Counted from the first letter of the stretch, positions 7,822-17,239 are shown. The stretch is 64,000 nt of DNA from Herbaspirillum sp. LeCh32-8 (GCF_017814915.1 NZ_JAGIPZ010000001.1:28399-92398), one strand, 5' to 3'. Notes: generated by a model not told the origin, from the sequence alone. Program-made: numbers and translations.

Positions 7822-8792
7822 TGATGTTCTCCCCGGCGCGAGAGCAGCATGCGCAGCGACAGCACGATGATCAGGATCGCTCCCTGCAGGCCGATCTGCC
7901 ACTTCGGCGCGATGTTCAGGAACGACAGGAAGGAAGCCGCGATGCCCAGCGTGATCGCCCCCAGCGTGGCGCCGATGGGCGAGACCTTGCCGCCGATGAA
8001 GCTGCCGCCGCCCAGGATCACGGCGGCGATCGACACCAGCGTATAGCGCTGCGCGATGTTGGCGTCGGCCGAGGTGGTGATGCCCACCAGCGTCAGCGCC
8101 GACAGGATGCCGAGGATGCCGGCCAGGCCGTACATCAATGCCTTGGCGCGCACCACCGAACCGCCGCTGCGCACGATCGCCTTGGGATTGCCGCCGGCGC
8201 CGCGCAGCCGCACACCCGGCGAGGTGCGCATCAGGAACCAGTGGCCGAGGGCGGCGATGATGAAGGCATAGACGATCGGCGTGGGCACCACCGGAATGGC
8301 CAGGTTCATCAGGTCCTGCAACCATTGCGGCGTGGCGCCGCCGGGCATGGGCAGCAGGATCAGCGCCCAGCCGCCCCAGACGAAGGACAGGCCCAGCGTC
8401 ACGACGATCGAGGGCAGGCTGAACAGCTCGACCAGCGCGCCGATGGCGGCGTACAGCAGCACGCAGCCGACCAGTGCGGCGATGCCCAGCGCCGGTTGCT
8501 CCGGCAGCCAGGTCACCGCGATGCAGGACACCAGGCTCACGAACGCGCCGATCGACAGGTCAAGGTCGTTGACCGCGATGATGCACAGCTGCGCCATGCT
8601 GGCCAGGATCATCGGCACCGCCAGGTTCAGCAGCAGGCCCAGGCCGAAGTAACTCATGGTGTTGGGGTTGATCCAGAAGATCGGCGCCAGCACGGCGGCC
8701 AGCGTAGCCACCGGCAGCAGCAGGGTCTGGATCTCATGACGCGGCAGCGCGCCCAGGCCGGCGCGCGCGCTTGTGTTGGCGGCGGTGCTCAT
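7818..8792 (-). CDS. Sugar ABC transporter permease (RbsC/YtfT type)
   Basis: The 324-residue CUT2-type permease has conserved INVNDLDLSIGAFVSL-like sequence (here AVNDLDLSIGAFVSL) and ILGGGSFIGGK, which mark this family. It overlaps by four bases both the ATPase upstream and the second permease downstream, a tight cistron order. Two distinct permeases imply a heterodimeric channel for a pentose or hexose-like substrate. Confidence 0.88.
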   Translation of the reverse strand: MSTAANTSARAGLGALPRHEIQTLLLPVATLAAVLAPIFWINPNTMSYFGLGLLLNLAVPMILASMAQLCIIAVNDLDLSIGAFVSLVSCIAVTWLPEQPALGIAALVGCVLLYAAIGALVELFSLPSIVVTLGLSFVWGGWALILLPMPGGATPQWLQDLMNLAIPVVPTPIVYAFIIAALGHWFLMRTSPGVRLRGAGGNPKAIVRSGGSVVRAKALMYGLAGILGILSALTLVGITTSADANIAQRYTLVSIAAVILGGGSFIGGKVSPIGATLGAITLGIAASFLSFLNIAPKWQIGLQGAILIIVLSLRMLLSRRGEHQ

Positions 8793-10372
8793 GCGCGCGC
8801 TCCTTTCAGGGTGGGCTTGGTGTGCTCGGCTGCGTCGGCCTCGGCGCGCGCATTGCCGAAGGAGGCCGCGATGATGCGCTCTTCCGACAATTCATGGCGC
8901 GCCAGTTCCAGCGTGATGTGGCGCTGGTAGAAGACGTAGGTGCTGTCGCAGTAGTCCAGCTCGTCGTTCTCCGTGGTGTACCAGACGAAGCTGCGCCCGC
9001 GCGCGGCCTCGGCGCGGATCAGGCGGTACATGTCGACCTTGGTGCCGAAGTCGACTCCGCGCATCGGATCGTCCATGAGGATCAGCTCGGCGTCCGACGA
9101 CAGCGCGCGGGCAAACAGCACCTTCTGCTGGTTGCCCCCGGACAGCGACAGCATGTTGTGATTCAGGTCGGGCGTGCGGATGGCCACGCGCTCATGCCAT
9201 TCGCGCCCCAGCGCCTCTTCGGCGGCGCGATCGACCACGCCGCCGCGCGAGAGCGAGGGCAGCTTGCGGATGCTCAGGTTGTGCAGGATGCTCCACAGCG
9301 GGAAGTTGCCGTCGCGTCCGCGATCGCCCGCCACGAAGGCCACGCGCATGCGGCCGCGGTACTGTTCGAACAGGCGGATCAGCATGTCGGTCTGGCCCTG
9401 TCCGGCCAGGCCGGAGAGCCCCACCACCTGGCCGCGTGCAACGCGCAGGGCGCGCACCGGCGAGGCGGGCGGCATCGCGGCCTCCAGCAGTTGCTCGGCG
9501 CCGGCATGCGCGTTGACCGGGGCTGCTTCGGCCCGGCTGTTTGCTTGAGTCTCTGCCTGCGTTTCTGCCTGCTTGTCGATCTGCTTCTGGTCGGCATGGC
9601 CCATTGCCTGGACCAGCGCCTCACGGGTGAGGTTGGCCGTGGCGTCGCTCATCACCAGCCGGCCGTCGCGCATCACGGCGATGCGATTGCAGCAGTCGAA
9701 GATCTCGCCCAGCATGTGCGAGATGAACACCAGGCTCATGCCGTCCTGCAGCCGGCGGCGGATATAGGCGGTGAGGCGGGCGGCGGTCTGTGCGTCCAGG
9801 CTGGAGGTCGGCTCGTCCAGGATCAGCAGCCGCACCGGCGCATCGACCACGGTGAAGGCGCAGGCGATCTCCACCATCTGGCGTTGGGTGATGCTGAGTT
9901 CGCCTACCACGCGATCAGGGTCGACGCCGTGGCCGGGGAAGATCTCATCCAGCTTCTCCAGCACCAGCCGGCGCGCCTTGCGGCGCCAGCCCCAGCCTTT
10001 CAGGGCCGGGTGGAACACGCACAGGTTCTCGGCCACGTTCAGGTTCAGGCACAGCGACAGTTCCTGGAACACGCAGCGTACGCCCAGGCGATAGGCGCTC
10101 TGGGTCGAGTAGTGCGGCTGCGGCGCGCCGTCGATCACGATGCTGCCGTCATCGCCCGGCAGCACGCCGGCCAGCACGTTCATCAGGGTCGACTTGCCGG
10201 CGCCGTTGTGGCCGACCAGGCCCCAGCATTGGCCGGGGGCGATGTCCAGGCTGACGTCTTGCAAGGCCTTGACCTGGCCGAAGGATTTACGGATGTGCGA
10301 TAGGCTGCACAAGGCTGCGCCGCCGGCGTGCACGGGCAGCGGCGGCGAAGAGGGGGATGGGATTGGGTTCAC
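8789..10372 (-). CDS. Sugar ABC transporter ATP-binding protein, tandem domains
   Basis: The 527-residue CUT2 ATPase has two nucleotide-binding domains. Domain 1 carries Walker A GHNGAGKST near residue 55, the degenerate signature SITQRQMVEIA and Walker B LLILDEPTSSLD. Domain 2 has the usual degenerate Walker A (GLAGQGQTD), the signature SGGNQQKVLFA and LILMDDPMRGVD. The linker near residue 275 is unusually Gln/Ala-rich (ETQAETQANSRAEA) and is probably a flexible insertion. The stop overlaps the permease start as ATGA. Confidence 0.92.
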   Translation of the reverse strand: MNPIPSPSSPPLPVHAGGAALCSLSHIRKSFGQVKALQDVSLDIAPGQCWGLVGHNGAGKSTLMNVLAGVLPGDDGSIVIDGAPQPHYSTQSAYRLGVRCVFQELSLCLNLNVAENLCVFHPALKGWGWRRKARRLVLEKLDEIFPGHGVDPDRVVGELSITQRQMVEIACAFTVVDAPVRLLILDEPTSSLDAQTAARLTAYIRRRLQDGMSLVFISHMLGEIFDCCNRIAVMRDGRLVMSDATANLTREALVQAMGHADQKQIDKQAETQAETQANSRAEAAPVNAHAGAEQLLEAAMPPASPVRALRVARGQVVGLSGLAGQGQTDMLIRLFEQYRGRMRVAFVAGDRGRDGNFPLWSILHNLSIRKLPSLSRGGVVDRAAEEALGREWHERVAIRTPDLNHNMLSLSGGNQQKVLFARALSSDAELILMDDPMRGVDFGTKVDMYRLIRAEAARGRSFVWYTTENDELDYCDSTYVFYQRHITLELARHELSEERIIAASFGNARAEADAAEHTKPTLKGARA

Positions 10373-10450
10373 GGTGGATGATCCGTTTCCTGAAGAGGGG
10401 GCGGAAGACGCCGCGACGCCGGCGCCGCCGTCAGGGAGGGCAAGATGGCC

Positions 10451-10473
10451 GCGCCGGCTGCATCGGCCGGCGC
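10451..10473. other. GC-rich hairpin between binding-protein and ATPase genes
   Basis: GCGCCGGC and GCCGGCGC form a perfect 8-bp stem with a seven-base loop and no T run. Such hairpins after a binding-protein gene commonly stabilise its transcript against 3' decay, raising its level over the downstream genes; that role is inferred. Confidence 0.55.
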
Positions 10474-10487
10474 GTGCGCGTGCCTGC

Positions 10488-11552
10488 TTACTTTTTGGGT
10501 GACGCGTCGAGCAGCTTGACGGTGTCGGCCTGCGAGAAGCCGATATCGGCCACGCCGCCCTGCGGGGTCTTGGACAGCGCGTCAGGCAGCTGATCCTGCT
10601 GCAGGTAGAGCAGCGGGGCGACGATGTCGATGTCCTTGGGCACCTTCTTGCCGGCCAGCACCTGCTGCGCCACCCAGAAGGCCACCGTCACCGCGCCCGG
10701 CGGGTTGGAGGCGGAGTAGGTCTTGTAGCCGGTGGGGATCTGCGTCTTCCACCATTGCAGCTCGTCCTCGCGGTTGCCCAGGATGATGATGGGCAGCTCG
10801 CGATTGGCCGCCTTGAAGGCTTGCGCCACGCCGAAGCCGTCGCCGCCCTGGGTCACCACGCCGTCCACCTTGGGCAGCGTCGGCAGGATGCCGGAGACCG
10901 CCTTCTGCGCCACGGTCTGGGCCCAGTCGCCGTTGACCGAGCCGACGATCTTCAGGCCCGGATGCTTCTTGATGCCGTCCATGATGCCGGCGTGGATCTC
11001 GCCGTCCACCGACACCCCGGCCAGGCCGCGGATCTCGAGGATATTGCCCTTGCCGTTCAGGCGCTCGGCCAGGTAGTCGATCTGCTTCTCGCCCATCTTG
11101 CGGAAGTCGAAGGTCACGCGGTAAGCGCAGGGCTCGGTCACCACGCCGTCGTACGAGACCACCACCACGCCGGCCGCGCAGGCCTTCTTGATGGTGCCGT
11201 TCAGGGCGGTGGGCGAAGCCGCATCCACCACGATCGCCTTGTAGCCCTGCAGGATCAGGTTCTGGATCTGCTGGGCCTGCTCGGTGGGCTGGTTCTCGGA
11301 GGTGGTGAAGGCCGGGGCGGCGGCCACCAGCTTGCGCTTGACGGCGTCGTCCGCGGTCGCGGCCCAGGTCTTGAGCATCGACTGGCGCCAGGCATTGGCG
11401 GCGTAATTGTTGGACAGGGCGATCTTGGCCGAGGAGGTGTCGCCGGTGGCGACCTGGGCGCCGGCGTGGCCGGACGCGAACAGCAGGGTGGCGGATGTTG
11501 CGGCAAGGGCGTAACCCAGCGCGGCGCGACGGCGCCGTACAGATGCGTTCAT
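10488..11552 (-). CDS. Periplasmic sugar-binding protein of the ABC operon
   Basis: The 354-residue precursor has a signal peptide (RRRRAALGYALAATSATLLFA then HAGA) and a type I periplasmic-binding fold of the Peripla_BP_4/RbsB class. IALSNNYAANAWRQSM opens the mature domain, and VVVSYDGVV and TQGGDGFGVAQA line the cleft. It delivers substrate to the ATPase and permeases downstream. The ATG at 11552 follows GGAGACAAT; an upstream in-frame start would break the signal peptide. It is the first gene of the operon. Confidence 0.88.
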   Translation of the reverse strand: MNASVRRRRAALGYALAATSATLLFASGHAGAQVATGDTSSAKIALSNNYAANAWRQSMLKTWAATADDAVKRKLVAAAPAFTTSENQPTEQAQQIQNLILQGYKAIVVDAASPTALNGTIKKACAAGVVVVSYDGVVTEPCAYRVTFDFRKMGEKQIDYLAERLNGKGNILEIRGLAGVSVDGEIHAGIMDGIKKHPGLKIVGSVNGDWAQTVAQKAVSGILPTLPKVDGVVTQGGDGFGVAQAFKAANRELPIIILGNREDELQWWKTQIPTGYKTYSASNPPGAVTVAFWVAQQVLAGKKVPKDIDIVAPLLYLQQDQLPDALSKTPQGGVADIGFSQADTVKLLDASPKK

Positions 11553-11685
11553 ATTGTCTCCGTTGTTGTTGATCAAAGCGGGCGGTAAGACCATCCCGCA
11601 TTCTTCTTATTGTTTGATGTCTTCTTGATGGACGCTTGGCGCGCGCGACTTGTGGCTGCGCGCGGTCAAGTTGTATGACTTTTTT

Positions 11686-11714
11686 ATCATAGGGAGGGCA
11701 AAAATGGATGTCAA
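11686..11714 (-). promoter_or_regulatory. Sigma70 promoter of the ABC sugar operon
   Basis: On the minus strand a perfect -35 TTGACA (11714-11709) and -10 TATGAT (11691-11686) are separated by 17 bases. The start point would be near 11679, giving a leader of about 125 bases before the binding-protein ATG. Confidence 0.85.
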
Positions 11715-11715
11715 C

Positions 11716-11726
11716 TGGTCAGACCA
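11716..11726. promoter_or_regulatory. GntR/FadR-type operator TGGTCAGACCA
   Basis: TGGTC-A-GACCA is a perfect 11-bp palindrome matching the FadR-subfamily GntR consensus (TGGTCnGACCA). It ends one base from the -35 box of the ABC operon, so the regulator probably controls the operon from here. No GntR gene is in the window. Confidence 0.7.
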
Positions 11727-11930
11727 AATTTGACCGATGCAAATTTTTCAGCAGTGGAAAACGTTTGCGGGCTGCGCGCAAACAAAAGTTGCGTAACTTG
11801 AATGCAATGATGGCAACTTCGGGGGCGATCTCGCGCAAGCTCATCCGCAACACGCGGCCGTTGTTTTTTGCCGCCGGACGGGAACGGCCGGGCCCGTGCA
11901 AAGCGGCCGGCGTCGCCAAGGACCGGGCGT

Positions 11931-11972
11931 TTGATGCACATCAAGGCGGCGGCCCCGGCGCCCACCTATCCT
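11931..11972 (+). promoter_or_regulatory. FNR-activated promoter of hemN
   Basis: TTGAT-GCAC-ATCAA at 11931-11944 is a perfect FNR/ANR box. A class II site centred at -41.5 predicts a start near 11979, and TATCCT at 11967-11972 lies exactly where the -10 should be. hemN begins at 12088. Confidence 0.85.
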
Positions 11973-12087
11973 GCAATCTCCAATCAATCCCTGTCCGCCC
12001 GACGTGCGGCTCACGGTGCGGTGCGCCTGCAGTGTGGCACCGACCGTTCCAGCCGCGCCCAGTCCGGCGGCCGGCCAGGAGCTCCAA

Positions 12088-13539
12088 ATGCACGTCGCCC
12101 ATCCGTCCACCCTGCACAATGCCGCCACCCTGGCGGGCATGAACAAGAGCGTGCTGCGCAAAATGGACCAGCGCGGCCCGCGCTATACCTCCTATCCGAC
12201 CGCCGACCGCTTCTCCAGCGAGTTCGCCGTCAAGGATTACCTGCACGCCGTCTCCGACCGCCGCAGCATGAGCGCCTGGCGCGCGCTGTCGTTGTACCTG
12301 CACATCCCGTTCTGCGACACCATCTGCTACTACTGCGCCTGCAACAAGATCGTCACCAAGAACCGCGCCAAGGCCGCGCTCTACCTGAGCTACCTCAAGC
12401 GCGAGATCAGCATGCAGGGCTCGCTGTTCTCCGGCATGAACCATGTCGAGCAGCTGCACTTCGGCGGCGGCACGCCGACCTATCTGTCGGACGAGCAGAT
12501 GGGCGACCTGATGGCGCACATCCGCAAGAGTTTCACGCTGGCGCCTGACCATGTCGGCGAATACTCCATCGAGATCGATCCGCGCACGGTGTCGATCGAG
12601 CGCGTGCGCACGCTGCGCTCGCAGGGCTTCAACCGCATCAGCCTGGGCGTGCAGGACTTCGACCCCGAGGTGCAGCGCGCGGTCAACCGCGTGCAGTCGG
12701 AAGAGCAGACGCTGGAGATCATCAACGCCGCGCGCAGCGCGGGATTTCGCTCCATCAGCATCGACCTGATCTACGGCCTGCCCAAGCAGAACGTGATGTC
12801 GATGGCGCGCACGCTGGCCAAGGTGGTGGCTGCCAGCCCGGACCGCATCGCCGTCTACAACTACGCGCACATGCCGCAGCTGTTCAAGACCCAGCGCCAG
12901 ATCAACGAGGACGACCTGCCCAGCGCCGACAGCAAGCTCGACATGCTGTCGCTGTGCATCCGCCAGCTCACTGCGGCCGGCTACGTCTACATCGGCATGG
13001 ACCACTTCGCCAAGCCCACCGACGACCTCGCCATCGCCCAGCAGCAGGGCCGCCTGCACCGCAACTTCCAGGGCTACTCGACGCATTCGGAAACCGACCT
13101 GGTGGCCTGCGGCGTGTCGGCCATCAGCGCGGTGGGCGGCAGCTACAGCCAGAACGAAAAGACGCTCGACGACTACTACGCGCGCCTGGAAAACTCCACG
13201 CTGCCGATTGCCCGCGGCATCCAGCTGGGCATGGACGACGTGCTGCGCCGCCTGATCATCCAGCGCCTGATGTGCAACTTCGAGTTGTCGATCAACTCCC
13301 TGGAGATCGCCTATCCCATCGTCTTCCGCGAATACTTCGCCGCCGAGATGGACAAGCTCAAGGCTCTGGAAGAGGACGGCCTGATCAAGATCGAGCCGGA
13401 GTGGATCACCGTCGAGCCCAAGGGGCGCCTCCTGATCCGCAACATCTGCATGGTGTTCGACCGTTACCTGATGGCCGACCGCGAGAAGGCGGCGCGCGAG
13501 AACAAGGACGCGCCGCAGCGCTACTCGCAGACGGTCTGA
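12088..13539 (+). CDS. hemN: Oxygen-independent coproporphyrinogen III oxidase
   Basis: HemN decarboxylates coproporphyrinogen III to protoporphyrinogen IX without oxygen, using radical SAM chemistry. The 483-residue product contains the cluster motif in HIPFCDTICYYCACNK (C-x3-C-x2-C, plus the extra Cys), the GGGTP motif in HFGGGTPTYL, and the HemN-specific DRQNRIS-like QGFNRISLGVQDF. AGGAG precedes the ATG at 12088; the longer frame from 12004 is rejected. It leads the cbb3 assembly cluster and has a perfect FNR box, consistent with haem supply under low oxygen. Confidence 0.95.
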   Translation: MHVAHPSTLHNAATLAGMNKSVLRKMDQRGPRYTSYPTADRFSSEFAVKDYLHAVSDRRSMSAWRALSLYLHIPFCDTICYYCACNKIVTKNRAKAALYLSYLKREISMQGSLFSGMNHVEQLHFGGGTPTYLSDEQMGDLMAHIRKSFTLAPDHVGEYSIEIDPRTVSIERVRTLRSQGFNRISLGVQDFDPEVQRAVNRVQSEEQTLEIINAARSAGFRSISIDLIYGLPKQNVMSMARTLAKVVAASPDRIAVYNYAHMPQLFKTQRQINEDDLPSADSKLDMLSLCIRQLTAAGYVYIGMDHFAKPTDDLAIAQQQGRLHRNFQGYSTHSETDLVACGVSAISAVGGSYSQNEKTLDDYYARLENSTLPIARGIQLGMDDVLRRLIIQRLMCNFELSINSLEIAYPIVFREYFAAEMDKLKALEEDGLIKIEPEWITVEPKGRLLIRNICMVFDRYLMADREKAARENKDAPQRYSQTV

Positions 13540-13549
13540 GGCAGCCGTC

Positions 13550-14419
13550 GTGAACCTCTTGCCGGTCTTCCTGGTGGGGCTCATGGGAAGCGTCCACTGC
13601 ATCGGCATGTGCGGCGGCATCGTCGGGGCGCTCAGCTCCGCCGGTCCGCAGCGCCGGGCGTCGCCGCCGGCGTCTTCCCTCGTGCGCTATGCGCCTGCCG
13701 CCTCTGCTGCATCGACGGCCTCGGGTGCGGCGGCCCGCATCATTTCAATCCAACCCGTCCCGGCCGTATCCGGTATCGGCATCGCACTCATGCAAGACGC
13801 CACGCGCGTGCTCTGCTACAACCTCGGCCGCCTCTCCAGCTATGCGGCTGCCGGCGCGCTGGCCGGCGGCATCTCTGCCGGCGTGCTGCGCGGCGCGGAT
13901 GTATTGGGCTGGCTGGCGCCGGCCCAGCAGCTCGCCTATGCCGTCGCCAATCTGCTGCTGGTGTTGTTGGGCCTCTATCTCACGCAGTGGTGGAGCGCAT
14001 TGGCGCGCCTGGAGCAATGGGGCCAGGGCCTGTGGGCGCTGGTGCGTCCGCTGGCGACGCGCTTCATCCCGGTGGATACGCCGGCCAAGGCGCTGGCGCT
14101 GGGCGCCTTGTGGGGCTGGCTGCCGTGCGGGATGGTGTACAGCGCCTTGCTGAGCGCGCTGATGAGCGGCAGCGCTGCCGATGGCGCATTGACCATGCTG
14201 GCCTTCGGCGCCGGCACCTTGCCGATGCTGATGGCGGCCGGCCTGTCGGGCGCGCGCATGCGCCGGTTGGCGGCCAGGCCCATGTGGCGTCGCGCCGCCG
14301 GCATCGTGGTGCTGGCCTTCGGCGTTCTTGGATTATTGCGCGTTGCCGAAGTCGGCGGACTGGGTATCGCGCGCGGCTGGATCGACGTGTTCTGCGTCAG
14401 CCCGGCGCATGGAGTCTGA
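13550..14419 (+). CDS. TauE/SafE-family membrane protein linked to cbb3 oxidase assembly
   Basis: The 289-residue polytopic protein starts with GTG at 13550, ten bases after hemN. The N-terminus GLMGSVHCIGMCGGIVGAL carries the conserved His-Cys-Cys of the SafE/DsbD-like copper-handling group (COG2836), always found next to ccoI/ccoS in beta- and gammaproteobacteria. An Ala/Ser/Pro-rich stretch at about residues 27-65 is an insertion in the first loop. A role in copper delivery to CcoN is inferred from context. The next ATG begins one base after its stop. Confidence 0.82.
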   Translation: MNLLPVFLVGLMGSVHCIGMCGGIVGALSSAGPQRRASPPASSLVRYAPAASAASTASGAAARIISIQPVPAVSGIGIALMQDATRVLCYNLGRLSSYAAAGALAGGISAGVLRGADVLGWLAPAQQLAYAVANLLLVLLGLYLTQWWSALARLEQWGQGLWALVRPLATRFIPVDTPAKALALGALWGWLPCGMVYSALLSALMSGSAADGALTMLAFGAGTLPMLMAAGLSGARMRRLAARPMWRRAAGIVVLAFGVLGLLRVAEVGGLGIARGWIDVFCVSPAHGV

Positions 14420-14420
14420 C

Positions 14421-16955
14421 ATGAGCGTTGAAACTACAACCGAAGCACTGCACGATGACCGCCTCTGCTTTCACTGCGGCCAGCCGGTGCCGCCCGGCGA
14501 GCGCCTGAGCCTGGCCATCGGCGGCGCGGCGCGCGACATGTGCTGCATCGGTTGCCACAGCGTGGCACGCTTGATCGTCGACAGCGGCTGCGAGGACTTC
14601 TACCTGCGTCGCAGTGCGCCCTCGGCGCGCGTTGATGCCGAACAACTGTTGCCGCCGGAGCTGGCGCTGGCCGATCTGCCGGCGGACGGTGGCGAGGGTG
14701 GGCACGGCGACGCTGCAGAAGAGCTGGTGCTGTCGATCGACGGCCTGCGCTGCGCGGCCTGCGTCTGGCTGATCGAGAAATACCTGGCGCGCCAGCCGGG
14801 CATCCGCATGGCGGAGCTGAACGTGGCCAACGCGCGCCTGCGCATCAGGCGCGACCCGATGCAGTGTTCCACCTCGGCCATCCTGCGCGGCCTGCGCGGC
14901 CTGGGCTATACCGCTTATCCCTTCGATCCGTTGCGCCAGGGCGAGCAGGCGCGCCGCGCCTCGCGCCGGCTGTTTCGCCAGCTGTTCATCGCCGGCCTCT
15001 CGATGATGCAGGTGATGATGTACGCCGTGCCGGTCTACATGAGCCCGGACGGCATCGAGCCCGACATGATGGCGCTGATGCGCTGGGCCAGCCTGTTCCT
15101 GACCATTCCCGCGGTGTGCTACTCGGCGCTGCCGTTCTTCTCCGGCGCCTGGGCCGGCCTGCGCGCCCGCGCGCCGGGCATGGATCTGCCGGTGGCCATC
15201 GGCATCGGCGCCGCCTTCATCGCCAGCGCGGTCGCCACCTGGCGCGGCGAGGGCGAGATCTGGTTCGACAGCGTCAGCATGTTCATCTTCCTGCTGCTGA
15301 CCAGCCGTTACCTGGAAGCGGCCGCGCGGCGCAAGTCGGCGGCGGCGCTGGAGCGCATGCAGCAAGCCTTCCCGGCCTCGGCGCTGCGTGTGGCCGGCTA
15401 TCCGCAACAGCGCGAGACGACGCTGGTGGCGGCCGCCGCGCTGCAACCCGGCGACGTCATCCTGGCGCGCCCCGGCGACACCATCGCGGCCGACGCGCAA
15501 TTGCTGGAAAGCGGGGCGGAACTGGATCTGTCCTTGCTGTCCGGCGAAAGCCGCCCGCAAGCGTTCCATGCCGGACAGGAGGCGCCGGGCGGTGCCGTCA
15601 ACCTGAGCCAGCCGGTGTTGCTGCGCGTGGTGCGCGCCACCCGTGAAAGCACGCTGGCCGCCCTGACGCGCCTGGCCGAGCAGGCCGGCACAGGCAAGCC
15701 GGCGCTGGCGCAATGGGCTGACATCGTCGCCTCGCGCTTCGTGGCGGCCTTGCTGATCCTGGCGGTGGCGACCTTCCTTGTCTGGCATTTCATCGACCCG
15801 GCGCAAGCTTGGCCGACCGCGATCGCGGTGCTGGTGGTGTCCTGCCCCTGCGCCTTGTCGCTGGCCACGCCCTCGGCGCTGGCCGCGGCCACCGACCGCC
15901 TGCTGCGCCAGGGCACCCTGGTGGTGCGCGGCAATGTGCTGGAGACGCTGCAGCGCGCCGACACCATCGTGTTCGACAAGACCGGCACGCTCACGCGCGG
16001 CAAGCCGCAGGTGACGGCGGTGTGGACCGCCGCCTTGCATACGGAAGCACAGGCCTTGGCTATTGCGGCGGCGATGGAACGCGGCAGTCTGCATCCGTTG
16101 GCCAAGGCCCTGGTGGAGGAGTCCGAACGGCGCGGCGTCGCAGCAGCGACGCCGGAGGCGCTGCAATCGTTCACTGGCGCCGGCATGCAGTGCGAGATCG
16201 CCGGCCGCCGCCACCGCATCGGTTCGCAAGCCTTCGTCGGCGAGCTGTGCGGCGCGCCGCTGCCGCCGGCATTGGGCATGCCCGCGGCCGGCGGCGTTGG
16301 TTCGGTCTATCTGGGCGATGAGCATGGCTGGCTGGCGCGCTTCGACCTGGCCGATGCCTTGCGCCCGGACGCGCTCGCCACGGTGGCGGCGTTTCGCGCG
16401 CAGGGGCGTCGTACCGTGCTGTTGAGCGGCGACCAAGCCGACGTCTGCGCCCAGGTGGCGGGCGCGGTCGGCATCGCCGAGGTGGTGGCCGGCTGTTCGC
16501 CGCAACAGAAGCTGGATTATGTGCGCGCGCTGCAGCAGGGCGGCGCGGTGGTGGCCATCGTGGGCGACGGCATCAACGACGCGGCCATGCTGCGCGCGGG
16601 CGATGTGTCGTTCGCCATGGGGCGCGGGGCGGCGCTGGCGCAGGTCAGCGCGGATGCCGTGGTGATGGGCGATCGCTTGTCCGCGGTGGCCGACTGTGCG
16701 CGCATGGCGCAACGGGCGATGCGGGTGGTGCGGCAGAACCTGGCGTGGGCTGCGACGTACAACTTGCTGGCGATTCCGGCGGCGGCGTTCGGTTTGCTCA
16801 ACCCATGGATGTCGGCGGTGGGGATGTCGCTCAGTTCCTTGCTGGTGGTGGGCAATGCCTTGCGCCTGAGCCGCGCTGAGGCATTGCCTTCCGGGGTCTT
16901 TGCTGACGCCGAAGCCGGAGCGCTGGCTTCGGCGGTCTTGGCGGGGGAGGGGTGA
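14421..16955 (+). CDS. ccoI: Copper-exporting P1B ATPase for cbb3 oxidase biogenesis
   Basis: CcoI (FixI) pumps Cu(I) to the periplasmic side for the CuB centre of cbb3 oxidase. The 844-residue ATPase has an N-terminal Cys cluster (CFHCGQP, CCIGCH), a heavy-metal-associated domain with CAAC near residue 110, the CPC membrane motif in SCPCALS, the phosphorylation site DKTGTLT, and GDGINDAAM near the C-terminus. The start ATG at 14421 is the first after the safE stop; the frame runs further upstream inside safE but without family similarity. It overlaps ccoS by one base. Confidence 0.95.
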   Translation: MSVETTTEALHDDRLCFHCGQPVPPGERLSLAIGGAARDMCCIGCHSVARLIVDSGCEDFYLRRSAPSARVDAEQLLPPELALADLPADGGEGGHGDAAEELVLSIDGLRCAACVWLIEKYLARQPGIRMAELNVANARLRIRRDPMQCSTSAILRGLRGLGYTAYPFDPLRQGEQARRASRRLFRQLFIAGLSMMQVMMYAVPVYMSPDGIEPDMMALMRWASLFLTIPAVCYSALPFFSGAWAGLRARAPGMDLPVAIGIGAAFIASAVATWRGEGEIWFDSVSMFIFLLLTSRYLEAAARRKSAAALERMQQAFPASALRVAGYPQQRETTLVAAAALQPGDVILARPGDTIAADAQLLESGAELDLSLLSGESRPQAFHAGQEAPGGAVNLSQPVLLRVVRATRESTLAALTRLAEQAGTGKPALAQWADIVASRFVAALLILAVATFLVWHFIDPAQAWPTAIAVLVVSCPCALSLATPSALAAATDRLLRQGTLVVRGNVLETLQRADTIVFDKTGTLTRGKPQVTAVWTAALHTEAQALAIAAAMERGSLHPLAKALVEESERRGVAAATPEALQSFTGAGMQCEIAGRRHRIGSQAFVGELCGAPLPPALGMPAAGGVGSVYLGDEHGWLARFDLADALRPDALATVAAFRAQGRRTVLLSGDQADVCAQVAGAVGIAEVVAGCSPQQKLDYVRALQQGGAVVAIVGDGINDAAMLRAGDVSFAMGRGAALAQVSADAVVMGDRLSAVADCARMAQRAMRVVRQNLAWAATYNLLAIPAAAFGLLNPWMSAVGMSLSSLLVVGNALRLSRAEALPSGVFADAEAGALASAVLAGEG

Positions 16956-17125
16956 TGGAGGCGCTTTATTTGCTGATTCCCTTGAGTACCTTGTTGGTGT
17001 TTTTGGCGATCTGGGTGTTTTTTCGGGCTAGCGATAGTGGGCAGTTTGATGATCTGGAGGGGCCGGCGTTGCGGATTTTGCATGATGATGATGGGGTTGC
17101 CTCTGATGAGCGGTCTTCCGGGTAG
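16955..17125 (+). CDS. ccoS: cbb3-type cytochrome oxidase assembly protein CcoS
   Basis: A 56-residue one-helix membrane protein begins in the overlap TGATG with the end of ccoI. The product starts MEALYLLIPLSTLLVFLAIW, followed by VFFRASDSGQFDDLEGPA, the CcoS hallmark (FFWA/FRA..GQFDDLEGPA). It is needed for cofactor insertion into cbb3 oxidase. The acidic tail (HDDDGVASDERS) is typical. This gene is easily missed because of its size. Confidence 0.95.
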   Translation: MEALYLLIPLSTLLVFLAIWVFFRASDSGQFDDLEGPALRILHDDDGVASDERSSG

Positions 17126-17213
17126 TCTGGTCTTGCTGCCGGTCGATGTACTGGCTTGATGCCTTTCTTTCTCCGGTCGGAACGGAGCGCCGGGGGCGGC
17201 CCGGCAGCCGCTC

Positions 17214-17239
17214 ACTTTTCTTGCTCCGCCAAGAAAAGT
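17214..17239. repeat. Intergenic hairpin ACTTTTCTTG-N6-CAAGAAAAGT
   Basis: A perfect 10-bp stem with loop CTCCGC sits in the gap after ccoS. Its sequence resembles a dispersed intergenic element widespread in beta- and gammaproteobacteria (TTTCTT...AAGAAA hairpins). It lacks a T run and is not a classical terminator. Confidence 0.55.
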
